A stretch of DNA of 38,776 nucleotides from an uncultured Pseudomonadota bacterium (GCA_903831455.1 CAIKXV010000101.1:1-38776), one strand, 5' to 3'. Shown: positions 26,904-37,442, counted from the stretch's first letter. Notes: generated by a model from the sequence alone, not told the origin. Program-made: numbers and translations.

Positions 26904-27881
26904 GTGAATCGCCTTCGCATGACCCTCGCCGCTGCACTCGGCCTCGCCGGAGGCAGCCTGCTGGCCCAGACGCCCGCGCCGTTTCCCGCCAAACAGGTCC
27001 GGCTGATCGTGCCTTTCGCGCCCGGTGGGGCCAACGACATCGTCGCACGACTGGTCGGGGCCCGGCTCGGCGAACTGTGGGCGCAACCGGTGCTGATCGA
27101 GAACCGTCCCGGCGCCGGGGCCACCCTGGGCATGGAACAGGTCGCGCGCGCTGCGCCGGACGGCTACACGCTCGGCGCGGGCAACCAGTCAAGCCTCGTG
27201 ATCGGCCCGCTGCTCAACCCCAAGGTGGGCTATGACCCGCAGCGCGACCTGACCGCGATCGGAAGCACCTCGTCCACACCCTACGTGGTGGCGGTCAATG
27301 CCCGCGTGCCGATGCGCAGCGTGGCCGACCTGGTGCGAGTGGCGAAGGCAAAGCCGGGCTTCCTCGCCTATGGCACCGCGGGCTCGGGCACCATCTCGCA
27401 TATCGCCACCGAGCTGCTGCTCGAGGCGACAGGCACGCGGATGCTTCACGTGCCGTACAAGGGGGCGGGTCCGTATCTCACGGCGCTCATCGCAGGCGAG
27501 ATCGACCTCGCGCTGGTCGCCCTCTCCGCCGCCGAGCCCTTCGTGCGCAACGGCCAGTTGCGGCTCCTGGCGTCGACCGGCGCGCGCCGCGCCGAGACCG
27601 CACCCGACCTGCCCACGCTCGCCGAGACCGGCCTGCGGATCGCTCCGATCGAGGGCCGCTACGGCATCGTCGGGCCCGCGGCGATGCCGCGCGACCTGGT
27701 CGCACGCATCAACGCATCGATCGGCGCGGCGGTGAAAAGCCCCGAGTTGCGCCAGCGCCTGCTGTCCCAGGGCTTCGAGCCGATCATCGACCGCCCCGAG
27801 CAGTACGCCGCCGCCATCCGCGCCGAGATCGAGTCCATCACCCGCGTGATCCGAAGCTCGGGGATCAAGGCCGAGCAGTAG
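26904..27881 (+). CDS. TctC/Bug-family periplasmic substrate-binding protein (first)
   Basis: A 325-residue extracytoplasmic receptor of the tripartite tricarboxylate transporter family. A signal peptide (VNRLRMTLAAALGLAGGSLLAQ) precedes the mature domain beginning FPAKQVRLIVPFAPGGANDIVARL, the family hallmark, then VENRPGA-type IENRPGAGATLGMEQVARAAPDGYTL and HVPYKGAGPYLTALIAGEIDLA. Such receptors bind small carboxylates or related amides in a closed cleft. The GTG start at 26904 has GGAG nine bases upstream. No TctA or TctB membrane gene is nearby, so it is an orphan receptor, common in Burkholderiales. It lies 247 bases after the CysB-like gene. The intervening stretch shows no gene. Substrate unknown. 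Confidence 0.93.
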   Translation: MNRLRMTLAAALGLAGGSLLAQTPAPFPAKQVRLIVPFAPGGANDIVARLVGARLGELWAQPVLIENRPGAGATLGMEQVARAAPDGYTLGAGNQSSLVIGPLLNPKVGYDPQRDLTAIGSTSSTPYVVAVNARVPMRSVADLVRVAKAKPGFLAYGTAGSGTISHIATELLLEATGTRMLHVPYKGAGPYLTALIAGEIDLALVALSAAEPFVRNGQLRLLASTGARRAETAPDLPTLAETGLRIAPIEGRYGIVGPAAMPRDLVARINASIGAAVKSPELRQRLLSQGFEPIIDRPEQYAAAIRAEIESITRVIRSSGIKAEQ

Positions 27882-27990
27882 CCGATCGATCCTCGCGCCG
27901 CGCCGGCAGCCCGGAGGCACGCTTGACGGTGGACGGGTCGCTGCCTATCGTGCCCATACCGTTCACCCGCTCCCGAAGGACTGCCGCGAC

Positions 27991-29088
27991 GTGATGCCGC
28001 CCCCTGCCCCCCGCCGCCCTTGCCCCGGCGAATCCCCGCGGCGATCCGGCATCGGCCGCCGATCGCAGGCGTGCGTCCCGCTGCCGCGCGCCGTCGCGAA
28101 CCACCTGTCCCCAGCGCTCACCCGCCTGATCGGCGCGCTCGTCCTGTCGGCGATCGCCAGCGCGCCGCCGGTGCATGCCCAGGCGGCGTGGCCGGCCAAG
28201 CCGATCACGCTGATGGTCACCGTCGCGGCAGGAGGGTCCATCGACGCGATCGCCAGGATCATCGGCGACGAACTCTCGCGGGCAGTCGGCCAGCAGGTGC
28301 TCGTCGAGAACCGCGGGGGGGCCGCGGGCAACATCGCGGCCCTTGCCGTCGCGCGCGCGGCCCCCGACGGACACGTGCTGCTCGTGTCGGGCACCAACCT
28401 CGTGCTCAACCCCTTCCTGCGCAAGAAGGACGACACCTGGGTCGATCCGGTGAAGTCCCTCGCCCCGGTGACCCTGACCGCGCGTACCAACTACGTGCTG
28501 GTGGTCGGCCCGCACGTGAAGGTGAACTCCGTCGACGAGTTCCTCTCGTGGGCGAGGCGACAGGACGGCAAGCTCGCCTTCGGCTCCTCGGGCGCCGGCA
28601 GCAACATCCACCTCGCCACCGAGGTCTTCAACTCCATCGCCGACATCCGCGCCACGCACGTGCCCTACAAGGGCCTCGCCCCGGCGGTACAGGACCTGCT
28701 CGGCGGGCGCATCGACTACCTCTTCGACTCGGCCACGGCCGTCGAGCAGGTCCGCGCGGGACGTCTTCGCGCACTTGCGGTCATCGGCCCCCAGCCACTC
28801 GCCGCCCTGCCCGAACTCAAGGCGCTGTCGGCCCTCGGGGTGCGCGGGCTCGACGGGATGTCCGGGTGGCACGGATGGTTCGCCCCGGCGGGTACCCCGG
28901 CGGAGACGCTGCGTCGTGTCCACTCGGAAGTGGCCCGCATCGTGGCCAACCCGAAGGTCCGTGAACGCATCGCCGCGCAGGGCGCGGAGCCCGCCACCGC
29001 ATCTCCCGAGGAGTTCGGGCGCCGGGTGGTCGAGGACATGCAGCGCGTCGAGCCGGTGATCCGGCGACTGGGGCTCAGCGTCTACTGA
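27991..29088 (+). CDS. TctC/Bug-family periplasmic substrate-binding protein (second)
   Basis: A second receptor of the same family, 365 residues, clearly diverged from its neighbour. A basic N-terminal region is followed by a signal peptide (LTRLIGALVLSAIASAPPVHAQA). The mature domain begins WPAKPITLMVTVAAGGSIDAIARI, with VENRGGAAGNIAALAVARAAPDGH, FGSSGAGSNIHLATEVF and HVPYKGLAPAVQDLLGGRIDYLFDS. The IVPFxPGG loop is altered to MVTVAAGGS, hinting at a different ligand. GTG 27991 has AAGGA ten bases upstream; ATG 27994 directly follows and is equally possible. The N-terminus before the signal peptide is unusually long (about 40 residues). It lies 109 bases after the first receptor, with no membrane partner nearby. 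Confidence 0.92.
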   Translation: MMPPPAPRRPCPGESPRRSGIGRRSQACVPLPRAVANHLSPALTRLIGALVLSAIASAPPVHAQAAWPAKPITLMVTVAAGGSIDAIARIIGDELSRAVGQQVLVENRGGAAGNIAALAVARAAPDGHVLLVSGTNLVLNPFLRKKDDTWVDPVKSLAPVTLTARTNYVLVVGPHVKVNSVDEFLSWARRQDGKLAFGSSGAGSNIHLATEVFNSIADIRATHVPYKGLAPAVQDLLGGRIDYLFDSATAVEQVRAGRLRALAVIGPQPLAALPELKALSALGVRGLDGMSGWHGWFAPAGTPAETLRRVHSEVARIVANPKVRERIAAQGAEPATASPEEFGRRVVEDMQRVEPVIRRLGLSVY

Positions 29089-29224
29089 CGGCAGGTGCTT
29101 CGGGGAACACGGTCCGGCGGCATTCGCGGCCGGAGTGTAAGGGGGCGGATCCAGTCAACCGGAGAGTTGTCGCACGCGAAAGTCCGCCGCTGGCAGTCAC
29201 GACCATGAACGGAGGAGACTCGAC

Positions 29225-29812
29225 ATGAAGCGACGCACCCTGCTCACCGCCGGGGCCTCGGCGAGCGCGCTGGCACTGGCCGGCTGCGCGACCCCGGGAT
29301 CGATGGACGGATGGATCTCGTTGTTCGATGGCGGCAGCCTCGACGCATTCGACCGCCTCGGAGAGGCCGACTGGAGGGTCGCCGGCGGAATCCTCGAGGC
29401 CACCCGCGGGCCCGGCTTCCTGGTCACGAAGCGAAGCTTCGGCGACTTCCGCCTGCAGGCGGAGTTCTACGTCGAGGCCAGCACCAACAGCGGCATCTTC
29501 ATCCGCTGCCAGGACGGGCGGAAGGTCACGGCGTCCAACGCCTACGAAGTCAACATCTGGGACACGCGCAAGGACCCCACCTACGGCACCGGAGCGGTCG
29601 TGGATTTCGCAAAGGTGTCGATGCCCTACCCGAAGGCGGGCGGCCGCTGGAACACGTTCGACATCACCGCGCGTGGCCGTCGCATCGCGGTGGTGATGAA
29701 CGGCCAGCGCACCGTCGACTTCGAGGACGGCAAGTTCGCCTCGGGTCCGATCGCGCTGCAGTCGGGCGGGGGACTGGTCCGGTTCCGCTCGGTCAGGATC
29801 CTTCCCGGCTGA
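29225..29812 (+). CDS. DUF1080 (3-keto-disaccharide hydrolase-like) lipoprotein
   Basis: A 195-residue exported protein. MKRRTLLTAG followed by a small hydrophobic stretch and the lipobox LAGC (Cys21) looks like a Tat-type lipoprotein signal. The mature part, WISLFDGGSLDAFDRLGEADWRV onward, with FLVTKRSFGDFRLQAEFYVE, NSGIFIRCQDG, NAYEVNIWD and IALQSGGGLVRFRSVRILPG, is a single DUF1080 domain, a concanavalin-like sandwich found in glycan-active proteins, some of which hydrolyse 3-keto-sugars. The substrate here is unknown. A strong GGAGGAG lies seven bases before ATG 29225. The gene follows the TctC receptors by 136 bases and is convergent with tilS. Confidence 0.88.
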   Translation: MKRRTLLTAGASASALALAGCATPGSMDGWISLFDGGSLDAFDRLGEADWRVAGGILEATRGPGFLVTKRSFGDFRLQAEFYVEASTNSGIFIRCQDGRKVTASNAYEVNIWDTRKDPTYGTGAVVDFAKVSMPYPKAGGRWNTFDITARGRRIAVVMNGQRTVDFEDGKFASGPIALQSGGGLVRFRSVRILPG

Positions 29813-29824
29813 ACCCGCGCGCCG

Positions 29825-29903
29825 CGGACATGTCCGGGGGTCACTGCACGCCGGTGACAGGCATGCCCGGTCGCCGCTCCGCACCAGGGCCGGATATGTC
29901 CGG
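29825..29903. repeat. Pair of GGACATGTCC-type dyads between convergent genes
   Basis: CGGACATGTCCG (29825-29836) is a perfect palindrome and CCGGATATGTCCGG (29890-29903) is a one-mismatch relative. They flank a shorter dyad, GTCAC/GTGAC. The block fills the 101-base gap between the DUF1080 gene (+) and tilS (-) and could act as a bidirectional transcription end, though it has no T-run. It may also be a dispersed repeat element. Confidence 0.5.
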
Positions 29904-31363
29904 GCTTCGCTGATCACCGACGCCCGGGTGCGGGGCGCCAGTCGAATACCCGGCCGGGTTCGCCCGGCCGGGCCTGCGCCTCGCTCGCCACCGCCAGCCC
30001 AGGCACGCAGATCACGCGTCCCTCGTGCTCCAGCAATGGCCACCCGGGCCGCAGCCACGGCGGCACGCCCGCTTCCTGCCAGAGGTTGCGCAGCGTGCGG
30101 CGGCGCGGCGGCGCGCCGACCGCGATCCGCGGTACCTCGTCGCGCCCGCGCCCGCGAATCCGCACCTCGATCGGGTGCTCCCGCAGCCAGTGTTGCGACA
30201 CCCCTGCGCCGCGAGCGGCGCGACTGACCAGCAGCCCGCCCTCGCCCACCCGCATCCGGGCCCGCGCGTCCCAGGGTTGCAGCCAACCCTCCTCGGCTGC
30301 CGCCGCCCCGGATGCCGGCACGAGCCACACGCGATCGCGCCATCGGCGCAGCACGTGCGAGCCAAGCCTCACCGCCACCTGCGCATCGACGGCGGCGGAC
30401 AGCAACTGTCGCTGCGCCTCGGCGAGGCGGCGCTCGGCGGGCATCGGCTCGTCCATCCCGTCCAGCCACGCGCGCAACAGCGCACGCGCTCGCGCATCGC
30501 CCAGCGCCCGCAACGCGCCGATCGACACGCTGCCATCGGCTGCCCGAGCCTGCGCGAGATCCGCGTCGGCGACCGACCGCAGCAAGGCATCCGCCTCCCC
30601 GAGCAGGCGCGCGCTGCGCGCGAGCGCAGCACGCGCGCCGGGGAACCGCTCGACCAGGAGCGGCAGGACTCGCGTGCGCAGGAAGTTGCGATCGAAGGCC
30701 TCGCTGGCGTTGCTCTCGTCCTCGACCCAGGACAATCCTCGCGCGCGCGCGCAGGATTCGATGTCGGCACGGGACACCTCGAGCAGCGGTCTCAGCCAGC
30801 GCCGCCGCTCGTGCAGTTCCGGCATGGCGGCCAGTCCGCGCGGACCCGCGCCGCGCAGCAGTTGCAGCAGCACGGTCTCGGCCTGGTCGTCGCGGTGATG
30901 TCCGAGCACGATCCAGTCGGCGCGCTGTTGCGCGAGCACCGCCATCCGCGCAGCACGGGCCGCCGCCTCCAACCCGAGCCCCCCGCCGGGGTCGACTTGG
31001 ACACGGCTCACGGTACAGGGGACGCCGAGCCCGCGACACAGGTCGCGCGCCCGCCGCGCCCAACCGGCAGCGTTCGGGCTCAGCCCGTGGTGGACGTGCA
31101 CCGCGCGCACGCTGAACCCGCGCACAGGCGCCAACCGCGCGAGCGCATCGGTCAGGACCGTGGAGTCGCAGCCGCCGGAGAGCCCGACACAGAGCGTGGT
31201 CCCCCGCCCCATGCCGGACCGATCCAGCGCACGGACGATCGCCTCATCGACCACCGCGCAGGCATCGCGCCCCCCGGCCGGGGCTCCCGCCGAACCCGCG
31301 GCGGGTGGCAACGCGGCAGGCCTCGGGCCGCGACGAGCGGGCCGAGGCGCCGGCGGCGCACGC

Positions 31364-32332
<969 letters not shown>

Positions 32333-32468
32333 GGGGCGGATCATAGCCCATGCGCATCGCGGCAGCGTGATCCCCCAGGCTCGCGAACCCGCGGATCACC
32401 CTGCCCGCGATCGAGCGGCCCCGACCCTCGCCGCCCGCTGCGCGCGGCGCCCCGAGCGGCCCATCGGC

Positions 32469-32474
32469 TAGAAT
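32469..32474 (+). promoter_or_regulatory. Possible -10 box (TAGAAT) of the exonuclease gene
   Basis: TAGAAT lies 28 bases before the ATG at 32503 in the 170-base accA-exonuclease divergent gap. The expected -35 region is GC-rich with no match to TTGACA, so an activator or a different sigma factor may be needed. No other clear site is seen in the gap. Confidence 0.35.
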
Positions 32475-32502
32475 CGCCCGCCGCTTCCACCACGGACCCG
32501 CC

Positions 32503-33294
32503 ATGCTGCCGACGCTCGCCTTCGACATCGAGACGATCCCCGACATCGCGGGACTGAGGCGCCTGCACGACCTTCCCGACTCCCTGCCAGACTCGGACGT
32601 CGCCGACATGGCTTTCCAGAAACGCCGCGCAAGCCACGGGCACGACTTCCTTCCGCTGCACCTGCACCGTGTCGTGGCCATTGCCTGCGCGATGCGCGAG
32701 GGCGATCACTTCAGGGTGTGGTCGCTGGGCGAGCCAGACGAGGACGAGGCCTCGCTGCTACGCCGCTTCTTCGACGGCGTGGATCGCTACACCCCGCAAC
32801 TGGTGTCCTGGAATGGCGGCGGCTTCGATCTCCCGGTCATGCACTACCGCGCGCTGGTGCATGGGCTGTCCGCGCCACGCTACTGGGACCAGGGCGAGGA
32901 CGACCGCGACTTCAAGTGGAACAACTACATCAGCCGCTACCACAGCCGGCACCTGGACCTGATGGACCTGCTCGCGCTCTACCAGGGGCGGGCCGCCGTG
33001 CCGCTCGACGAACTGGCGAAGCTGTGCGGCTTTCCCGGGAAGCTGGGCATGGACGGCAGCCAGGTGTGGGGAGCTTGGCAGGCGGGGAGGCTGCCGGAGA
33101 TCCGCGACTACTGCGAGACGGACGCGGCCAACACCTACCTCATGTTCCTGCGGTTCCAGCGACTGCGCGGGCTGCTGCAGCCGCAGGCGTACGAAGCCGA
33201 AGTCGCGCGGGTGCGCGCGACGGTCGAGCGAACGCCCGGCGAGCACTGGCGGGCGTTCCTCGCGGCGTGGCCCTCGCCGGCGTCCGCGGGATGA
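32503..33294 (+). CDS. Predicted PolB-like 3'-5' exonuclease
   Basis: A 263-residue DnaQ-fold exonuclease of the type seen in family B DNA polymerases (DNA_pol_B_exo2 family). [14 protein letters not shown] (about 5-18) is ExoI with the metal-binding Dx[20 protein letters not shown] (about 100-118) is Exo[19 protein letters not shown] (about 206-222) is ExoIII, of the YxxxD kind, with CETDA supplying the Asp. No polymerase domain is present. A role in DNA or RNA trimming is likely, but the substrate is unknown. It is a short upstream neighbour of rlmD (67 bases apart, same strand) and probably co-transcribed with it. Confidence 0.88.
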   Translation: MLPTLAFDIETIPDIAGLRRLHDLPDSLPDSDVADMAFQKRRASHGHDFLPLHLHRVVAIACAMREGDHFRVWSLGEPDEDEASLLRRFFDGVDRYTPQLVSWNGGGFDLPVMHYRALVHGLSAPRYWDQGEDDRDFKWNNYISRYHSRHLDLMDLLALYQGRAAVPLDELAKLCGFPGKLGMDGSQVWGAWQAGRLPEIRDYCETDAANTYLMFLRFQRLRGLLQPQAYEAEVARVRATVERTPGEHWRAFLAAWPSPASAG

Positions 33295-33361
33295 TCACGG
33301 CAGACCCGACTCGCCCCAGCCGACGGGGGCGCGCGCTCGTCCGCGGACGGGCGGGCACTCG

Positions 33362-34996
33362 ATGAGCCGTCGCGGCAGTCCCCACCGCGCCGGCCACCCG
33401 GGCAGCTTCGTCCACGCGCGGGCGAACGCAGCGAGCCTGCCGCAGGTGCCCGTCCACGCGCTGGACCACGAAGGCCGCGGCGTGGCCAAGCTCGACGGAC
33501 GCACGCTGTTCGTCGACGGCGCGCTCCCCGGCGAGCGCGCGCGGGTGGTCGAGTGGCGGCAGAAGCCCACCTACGGATTCGCCGAGGCGGTGGCCATCGA
33601 CCGCGAGAGCGCGGCGCGGGTCACCCCGCGCTGCAGCCACTTCGGCACCTGTGGCGGCTGCGCGATGCAGCACATGGAGCCCCGCGCGCAGGTGGCGGCC
33701 AAGCAGCGGGTGCTGGAGGACGCGCTGTGGCACATCGCGCGCGTGCGTCCCGCCCTGCTGCTGCCCGCGATCCACGGCCCGACCTGGGGCTACCGGCACC
33801 GCGCGCGGCTGACGGTACGGGACGTCGCGAAGAAGGGCGGCGTGCTGGTGGGCTTCCACGAAAAGCGCAGCAGCTTCGTGGCCGACATGCGCGAGTGCCC
33901 GGTGCTGCCACCGGAGGTCGAGGCACTGCTGCTGCCGCTTCGCGAGGCGGTGGGCGCGCTGTCGATCCGCGATCGAATGCCGCAGGTGGAGGTGGCCGTG
34001 GGCGCGGGCGAGGCGGGGCGTCCCCACGTGGTGCTCGTGTTTCGCAACCTGCTGCCGCTCACACCGGACGATCAGGCGCTGCTGCGCAGGTTCGCCGACG
34101 AGCACCGCGTGCAGGTGTTCCTGCAGCCGAAGGGGCCCGAGACCGTAGCGCCTTTCCACCCGCCCGCGCCTGCCCTGCTGGAGTACCGCTTGCCCGAGCA
34201 CGGTGTACGCCTGCGCTTCTCGCCCACCGAGTTCACCCAGGTCAACCCGGGCGTGAACGAGATGCTGGTGCGCCGGGCCCTTGGCCTGCTCGACCCGCGG
34301 CCGGGCGAACGCATCGCGGATTTCTTCTGCGGGCTGGGCAATTTCTCGCTGCCCATCGCGACGCGCGGCGCGCAGGTGCACGGCGTGGAGGGCTCGGAGG
34401 CGCTGGTGCGGCGGGCGCGGGAGAACGCCGCGCTCAACGACCTGGCGGCCCGCACGAGCTTTTCCGTCGCGGATCTTTTCACGGCGGACGCCGCGTCGAT
34501 CGCCGCGCTCGGCGCGTTCGACCAGTGGCTGGTGGACCCGCCGCGCGATGGAGCGATCGCGCTGGTGAAGGCGCTGCCCGATGCACGCGGGCTCCCCCTC
34601 CCCTCGACGCGAGCCCCCTCCGCGGCCGACGAAGCCCGCCCCGGGGAGAGGTTGTCACCACCGAGCGGTCATGGCCCGCATGCCGACGCATCGACCGACC
34701 CCGAGGGGGCACCGGCCGCGACGTCCCGGGCGGAGTCACCGCGGACGACAGCGGGGTCCGGGCAGGGCGAAGGACCAACGGCCGCGGCGGATGCACCGGC
34801 AACCGATGCCGTCCCGCAGGTGGTCGCCCCTCGCCGGATCGTGTACGTGTCGTGCAACCCCGCCACCCTCGCGCGCGATGCCGCGGTGCTGGTCCACGAG
34901 AAGGGGTATGTGCTGCGGGCGGCCGGCGTCGCCAACATGTTTCCGCACACCGGGCACGTGGAGTCGATCGCCTGTTTCGAGCGTGCCGGGGACTGA
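33362..34996 (+). CDS. rlmD: 23S rRNA (uracil-C5-)-methyltransferase RlmD with an unusual insertion
   Basis: Methylates U1939 of 23S rRNA using S-adenosylmethionine. 544 residues against about 430-460 for relatives. A TRAM domain ([23 protein letters not shown], 29-51) is followed by a [4Fe-4S] cluster site (Cys91, Cys97, Cys100 in [10 protein letters not shown], and Cys179), then the Rossmann methyltransferase with [10 protein letters not shown] (291-300), [14 protein letters not shown] (320-333), DPPRDG (392-397) and the catalytic Cys498 in [13 protein letters not shown]. Between [15 protein letters not shown] and RRIVYVSC lie about 80 Pro/Ala/Ser/Gly/Thr-rich residues (407-490) where relatives have a short loop. 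ATG 33362 is chosen; no good ribosome binding site is seen. Confidence 0.95.
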   Translation: MSRRGSPHRAGHPGSFVHARANAASLPQVPVHALDHEGRGVAKLDGRTLFVDGALPGERARVVEWRQKPTYGFAEAVAIDRESAARVTPRCSHFGTCGGCAMQHMEPRAQVAAKQRVLEDALWHIARVRPALLLPAIHGPTWGYRHRARLTVRDVAKKGGVLVGFHEKRSSFVADMRECPVLPPEVEALLLPLREAVGALSIRDRMPQVEVAVGAGEAGRPHVVLVFRNLLPLTPDDQALLRRFADEHRVQVFLQPKGPETVAPFHPPAPALLEYRLPEHGVRLRFSPTEFTQVNPGVNEMLVRRALGLLDPRPGERIADFFCGLGNFSLPIATRGAQVHGVEGSEALVRRARENAALNDLAARTSFSVADLFTADAASIAALGAFDQWLVDPPRDGAIALVKALPDARGLPLPSTRAPSAADEARPGERLSPPSGHGPHADASTDPEGAPAATSRAESPRTTAGSGQGEGPTAAADAPATDAVPQVVAPRRIVYVSCNPATLARDAAVLVHEKGYVLRAAGVANMFPHTGHVESIACFERAGD

Positions 34997-35030
34997 CTCC
35001 GCCACGCGGCTCGAAATCGCAGGGGCGGAG
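34997..35030. terminator. Weak inverted repeat between convergent rlmD and GGDEF-EAL genes
   Basis: CTCCGCC (34997-35003) and GGCGGAG (35024-35030) can pair across a 20-base loop in the 49-base convergent gap. There is no T-run on either side, so termination by this structure is only a possibility. Confidence 0.25.
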
Positions 35031-35045
35031 GCGCCCCGGGGAGTC

Positions 35046-37097
35046 TCAGGCGCGAGACGAGCAGAAGGCCTCGATCTGGTCGGCGGGTAGCGGCTGCGAG
35101 AACAGATAGCCCTGGAGTTCCCCGCACCCGATGTCGGTGAAGAATCGGGCCTGTCCGTCGGTTTCCACGGCCTCCACCACGACGGTGATCCCGAGCGCCC
35201 GACCCAGCGAGGCGATTGCCGCGGCGATCGCACGGTCCCGGTCGCTGTTGCCCACCTCCGCGGTGAGGATCCGATCGATCTTGAGGATGTGGACGGGCAG
35301 CGTGCGCAGCCGCTCGATCGAACTGATACCCGCACCGAAATCGTCGATGGCCAGCCGAACGCCGAGGGCGCGCAGGTCCTCGAGCGTGCGGCACACGGTG
35401 TCGGGTTCGGGAATCAGCAGCGATTCGGTGAGTTCGAGTTCGATGCATCCCGGTGGAACCTGGGTGTCACGCAGCACGGCCGATACCATCTGGGCGAACT
35501 GCACGTGCTGGAATTGCCGACCGGACACGTTGACCGAGAGGTGCAGGTGCCCGAGCCCCCGGTCGTGCCACTCGCGCAACTGCGCGGCTGCGGTACGCAG
35601 CACCCACTCGCCGACCTCGGTGATGAGCGCCATGCCGTCGAGCGTGGGCAGGAAGTTCGCGGGCAGCAGCAGTCCTTTCGCCGGGTGCTCCCAGCGCAGG
35701 AGGGCTTCGACCCCCACGACGCGTCGGGTGAGCGCATCCACGCGCGGCTGGTAGTGAAGCCGGAACTGTTGCGTCGCGAGGGCCTGCCGAAGCTCGGCCT
35801 CCAGTTGCTGCCGTTCGGCCGCGCGCGCGTTCATGCTGGCCTGGTAGAAGGCGTGCGATCCGCGTCCGCAGGCCTTGCAGGTGTACATCGCGGCATCCGC
35901 GTTGCGGAGCAGGTCTTCCGGGGACTCGCCATCGTCCGGGAACACGGCGATGCCGATCGTCGCCCCCACCCGCACCTCCGTGCCGTCGATATGGAAGGGC
36001 GCGGCCACGGTCTGGTTGATGCGCCGCGCGGCATACGCCGCGTGGTCGGGGCTCGCGACGCGCGGCAGGATCGCCGTGAATTCGTCTCCCCCCATGCGGA
36101 ACAGGACATCGTGGCTGCGCAGGCACCGCCGGATACGCTCGGCCACCGCCTTGAGCAGGCGGTCGCCTGCGTCATGGCCGATGCTGTCGTTGACGTCCTT
36201 GAAGTGGTCGAGGTCGATGAACAGCAGCGCGCCGGGCACGGCGCTGGCCCGCGCCTGTGCGACCGCCTCGGTCAGGCGCGGGCTGAAGCTCATTCGGTTG
36301 GGCAACCCGGTCAGCGGATCGTGGCGCGCCTGATGGTGGATCTCGGCCTCGTGGGCGGAGCGCTCGACTTCGTGCCGGGCGATGACCCGGTCCGCCCTTC
36401 GAACGACGACCAGCAGGAACAGATAGAGCGCGGCGAGTGCGCCCACCAGAAGCCCCGCGATCTGCAGCCGTGCCCGCTTCTGCTCCGCGATCAGGTCGGT
36501 GACGTCGGAGTACACCTCGAATACGCCCTCGACCGGCGAATCCGGCTCGGCCCGGACCGGGATGTAGGAGTAGATCAGGTTGCGGCCGGACACCACCCCC
36601 TCGAACGTATCGAACTGGTCGCGGAAGGTGATCGCACTGGCGATCTCGCCGCGGCGCGCCCGAACGAAGCCCGCGTTGTCGGCCTTGACCTCGCCGATCT
36701 GGCGCTCATCGGTCGAGAACACGGTGACGCCGTCGATGTTGTAGATCTTGACCTTCGCGATCCGCAGGCCGCCCATCTTGCCCACGACATCCGCGCGCAG
36801 CCTCTGCACCGCCGGGTCTGCCAGCAGGGTCTCGCGGCTGCGTCCGCGCGAGTCGGCGATGTAGCCGCTGTAGTTTCGCCAGACCGTATTCGCGAACGCG
36901 CGCGTGAGATCGGCGTTGGCCCGCGATTCATGCTCGACCATCAGGCGCAGCGTGACGACCTGGAAGACCCAGATCAGCCCGATCGTCACCAGGACCAGCC
37001 CGGTCACGCTGGTGAGCGAGAAGAACCTCGTGAGCCGGAACGTGCGCCCAGGCATCCGCCCTAACGCTGCCTGTCCCCCGACGTCAGTTCGACTCAT
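35046..37097 (-). CDS. Membrane-bound GGDEF-EAL cyclic-di-GMP protein
   Basis: A 683-residue sensor and enzyme of cyclic-di-GMP turnover. Transmembrane helix 1 (about 30-50) is followed by an extracytoplasmic sensor region (about 52-208, with a PAS/Cache-like YNIDGVTVFSTDERQIGE), helix 2 (LQIAGLLVGALAALYLFLLVVV, 211-232) and the GGDEF domain with intact GGDEF (336-340) and an inhibitory I-site RSHD (327-330). The EAL domain keeps EAL (464-466), the Asn of SVNVSGRQ, ELTES, DDFGAG, LKID, VEAVET and QGY. Both activities may therefore be present. The start is uncertain: ATG 37097 (MSRTDVGG) is used; ATG 37055 (MPGRTFRL) has AGGGCGG upstream and is also good. It is convergent with rlmD. Confidence 0.93.
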   Translation of the reverse strand: MSRTDVGGQAALGRMPGRTFRLTRFFSLTSVTGLVLVTIGLIWVFQVVTLRLMVEHESRANADLTRAFANTVWRNYSGYIADSRGRSRETLLADPAVQRLRADVVGKMGGLRIAKVKIYNIDGVTVFSTDERQIGEVKADNAGFVRARRGEIASAITFRDQFDTFEGVVSGRNLIYSYIPVRAEPDSPVEGVFEVYSDVTDLIAEQKRARLQIAGLLVGALAALYLFLLVVVRRADRVIARHEVERSAHEAEIHHQARHDPLTGLPNRMSFSPRLTEAVAQARASAVPGALLFIDLDHFKDVNDSIGHDAGDRLLKAVAERIRRCLRSHDVLFRMGGDEFTAILPRVASPDHAAYAARRINQTVAAPFHIDGTEVRVGATIGIAVFPDDGESPEDLLRNADAAMYTCKACGRGSHAFYQASMNARAAERQQLEAELRQALATQQFRLHYQPRVDALTRRVVGVEALLRWEHPAKGLLLPANFLPTLDGMALITEVGEWVLRTAAAQLREWHDRGLGHLHLSVNVSGRQFQHVQFAQMVSAVLRDTQVPPGCIELELTESLLIPEPDTVCRTLEDLRALGVRLAIDDFGAGISSIERLRTLPVHILKIDRILTAEVGNSDRDRAIAAAIASLGRALGITVVVEAVETDGQARFFTDIGCGELQGYLFSQPLPADQIEAFCSSRA

Positions 37098-37442
37098 GTC
37101 GAATCCGCACCTGGCCGCCCCCGTGTCGCGATACCGGCGATGCACTGCCCCCTCGCGCGTACCGCCGTGTCGTGATGGGCGCCTGTCTGCCCGGGCCGCC
37201 ATCGACCCCGGGTGCAGCAGGCGCTTCCGTTGTTAGCGGTCCGGTTTACCGATTCTGCAGTGCAACTGGCAAGGGCCTTCTTCACGGCCCCGGGGATGGC
37301 GACCGCTGCCCGAGGCCGAATGAGTCGGCCTTCAGACAACCTGACTCGGCCGCCAGCGGCGGATCGGTTGCCTCGCCGGCATCCGCCGGCGGCGCGCCCG
37401 GCCGGGAGGAACCCGCGCGCCCCGGGCAGCCTCGAAGGCGCG
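37098..37442. other. Intergenic region upstream of the GGDEF-EAL gene
   Basis: No gene is supported on either strand. It must contain the promoter of the GGDEF-EAL gene; the least GC-rich stretch is around 37220-37280, where the minus strand shows TTGCCA with a weak TAAACC 18 bases on. No operator or repeat stands out. Confidence 0.4.

Noticed and set aside
29225-29812. Membership of the two TctC genes and the DUF1080 gene in one proven operon
   Set aside because: Gaps of 109 and 136 bases and separate ribosome binding sites leave co-transcription open; it is only offered as a hypothesis.
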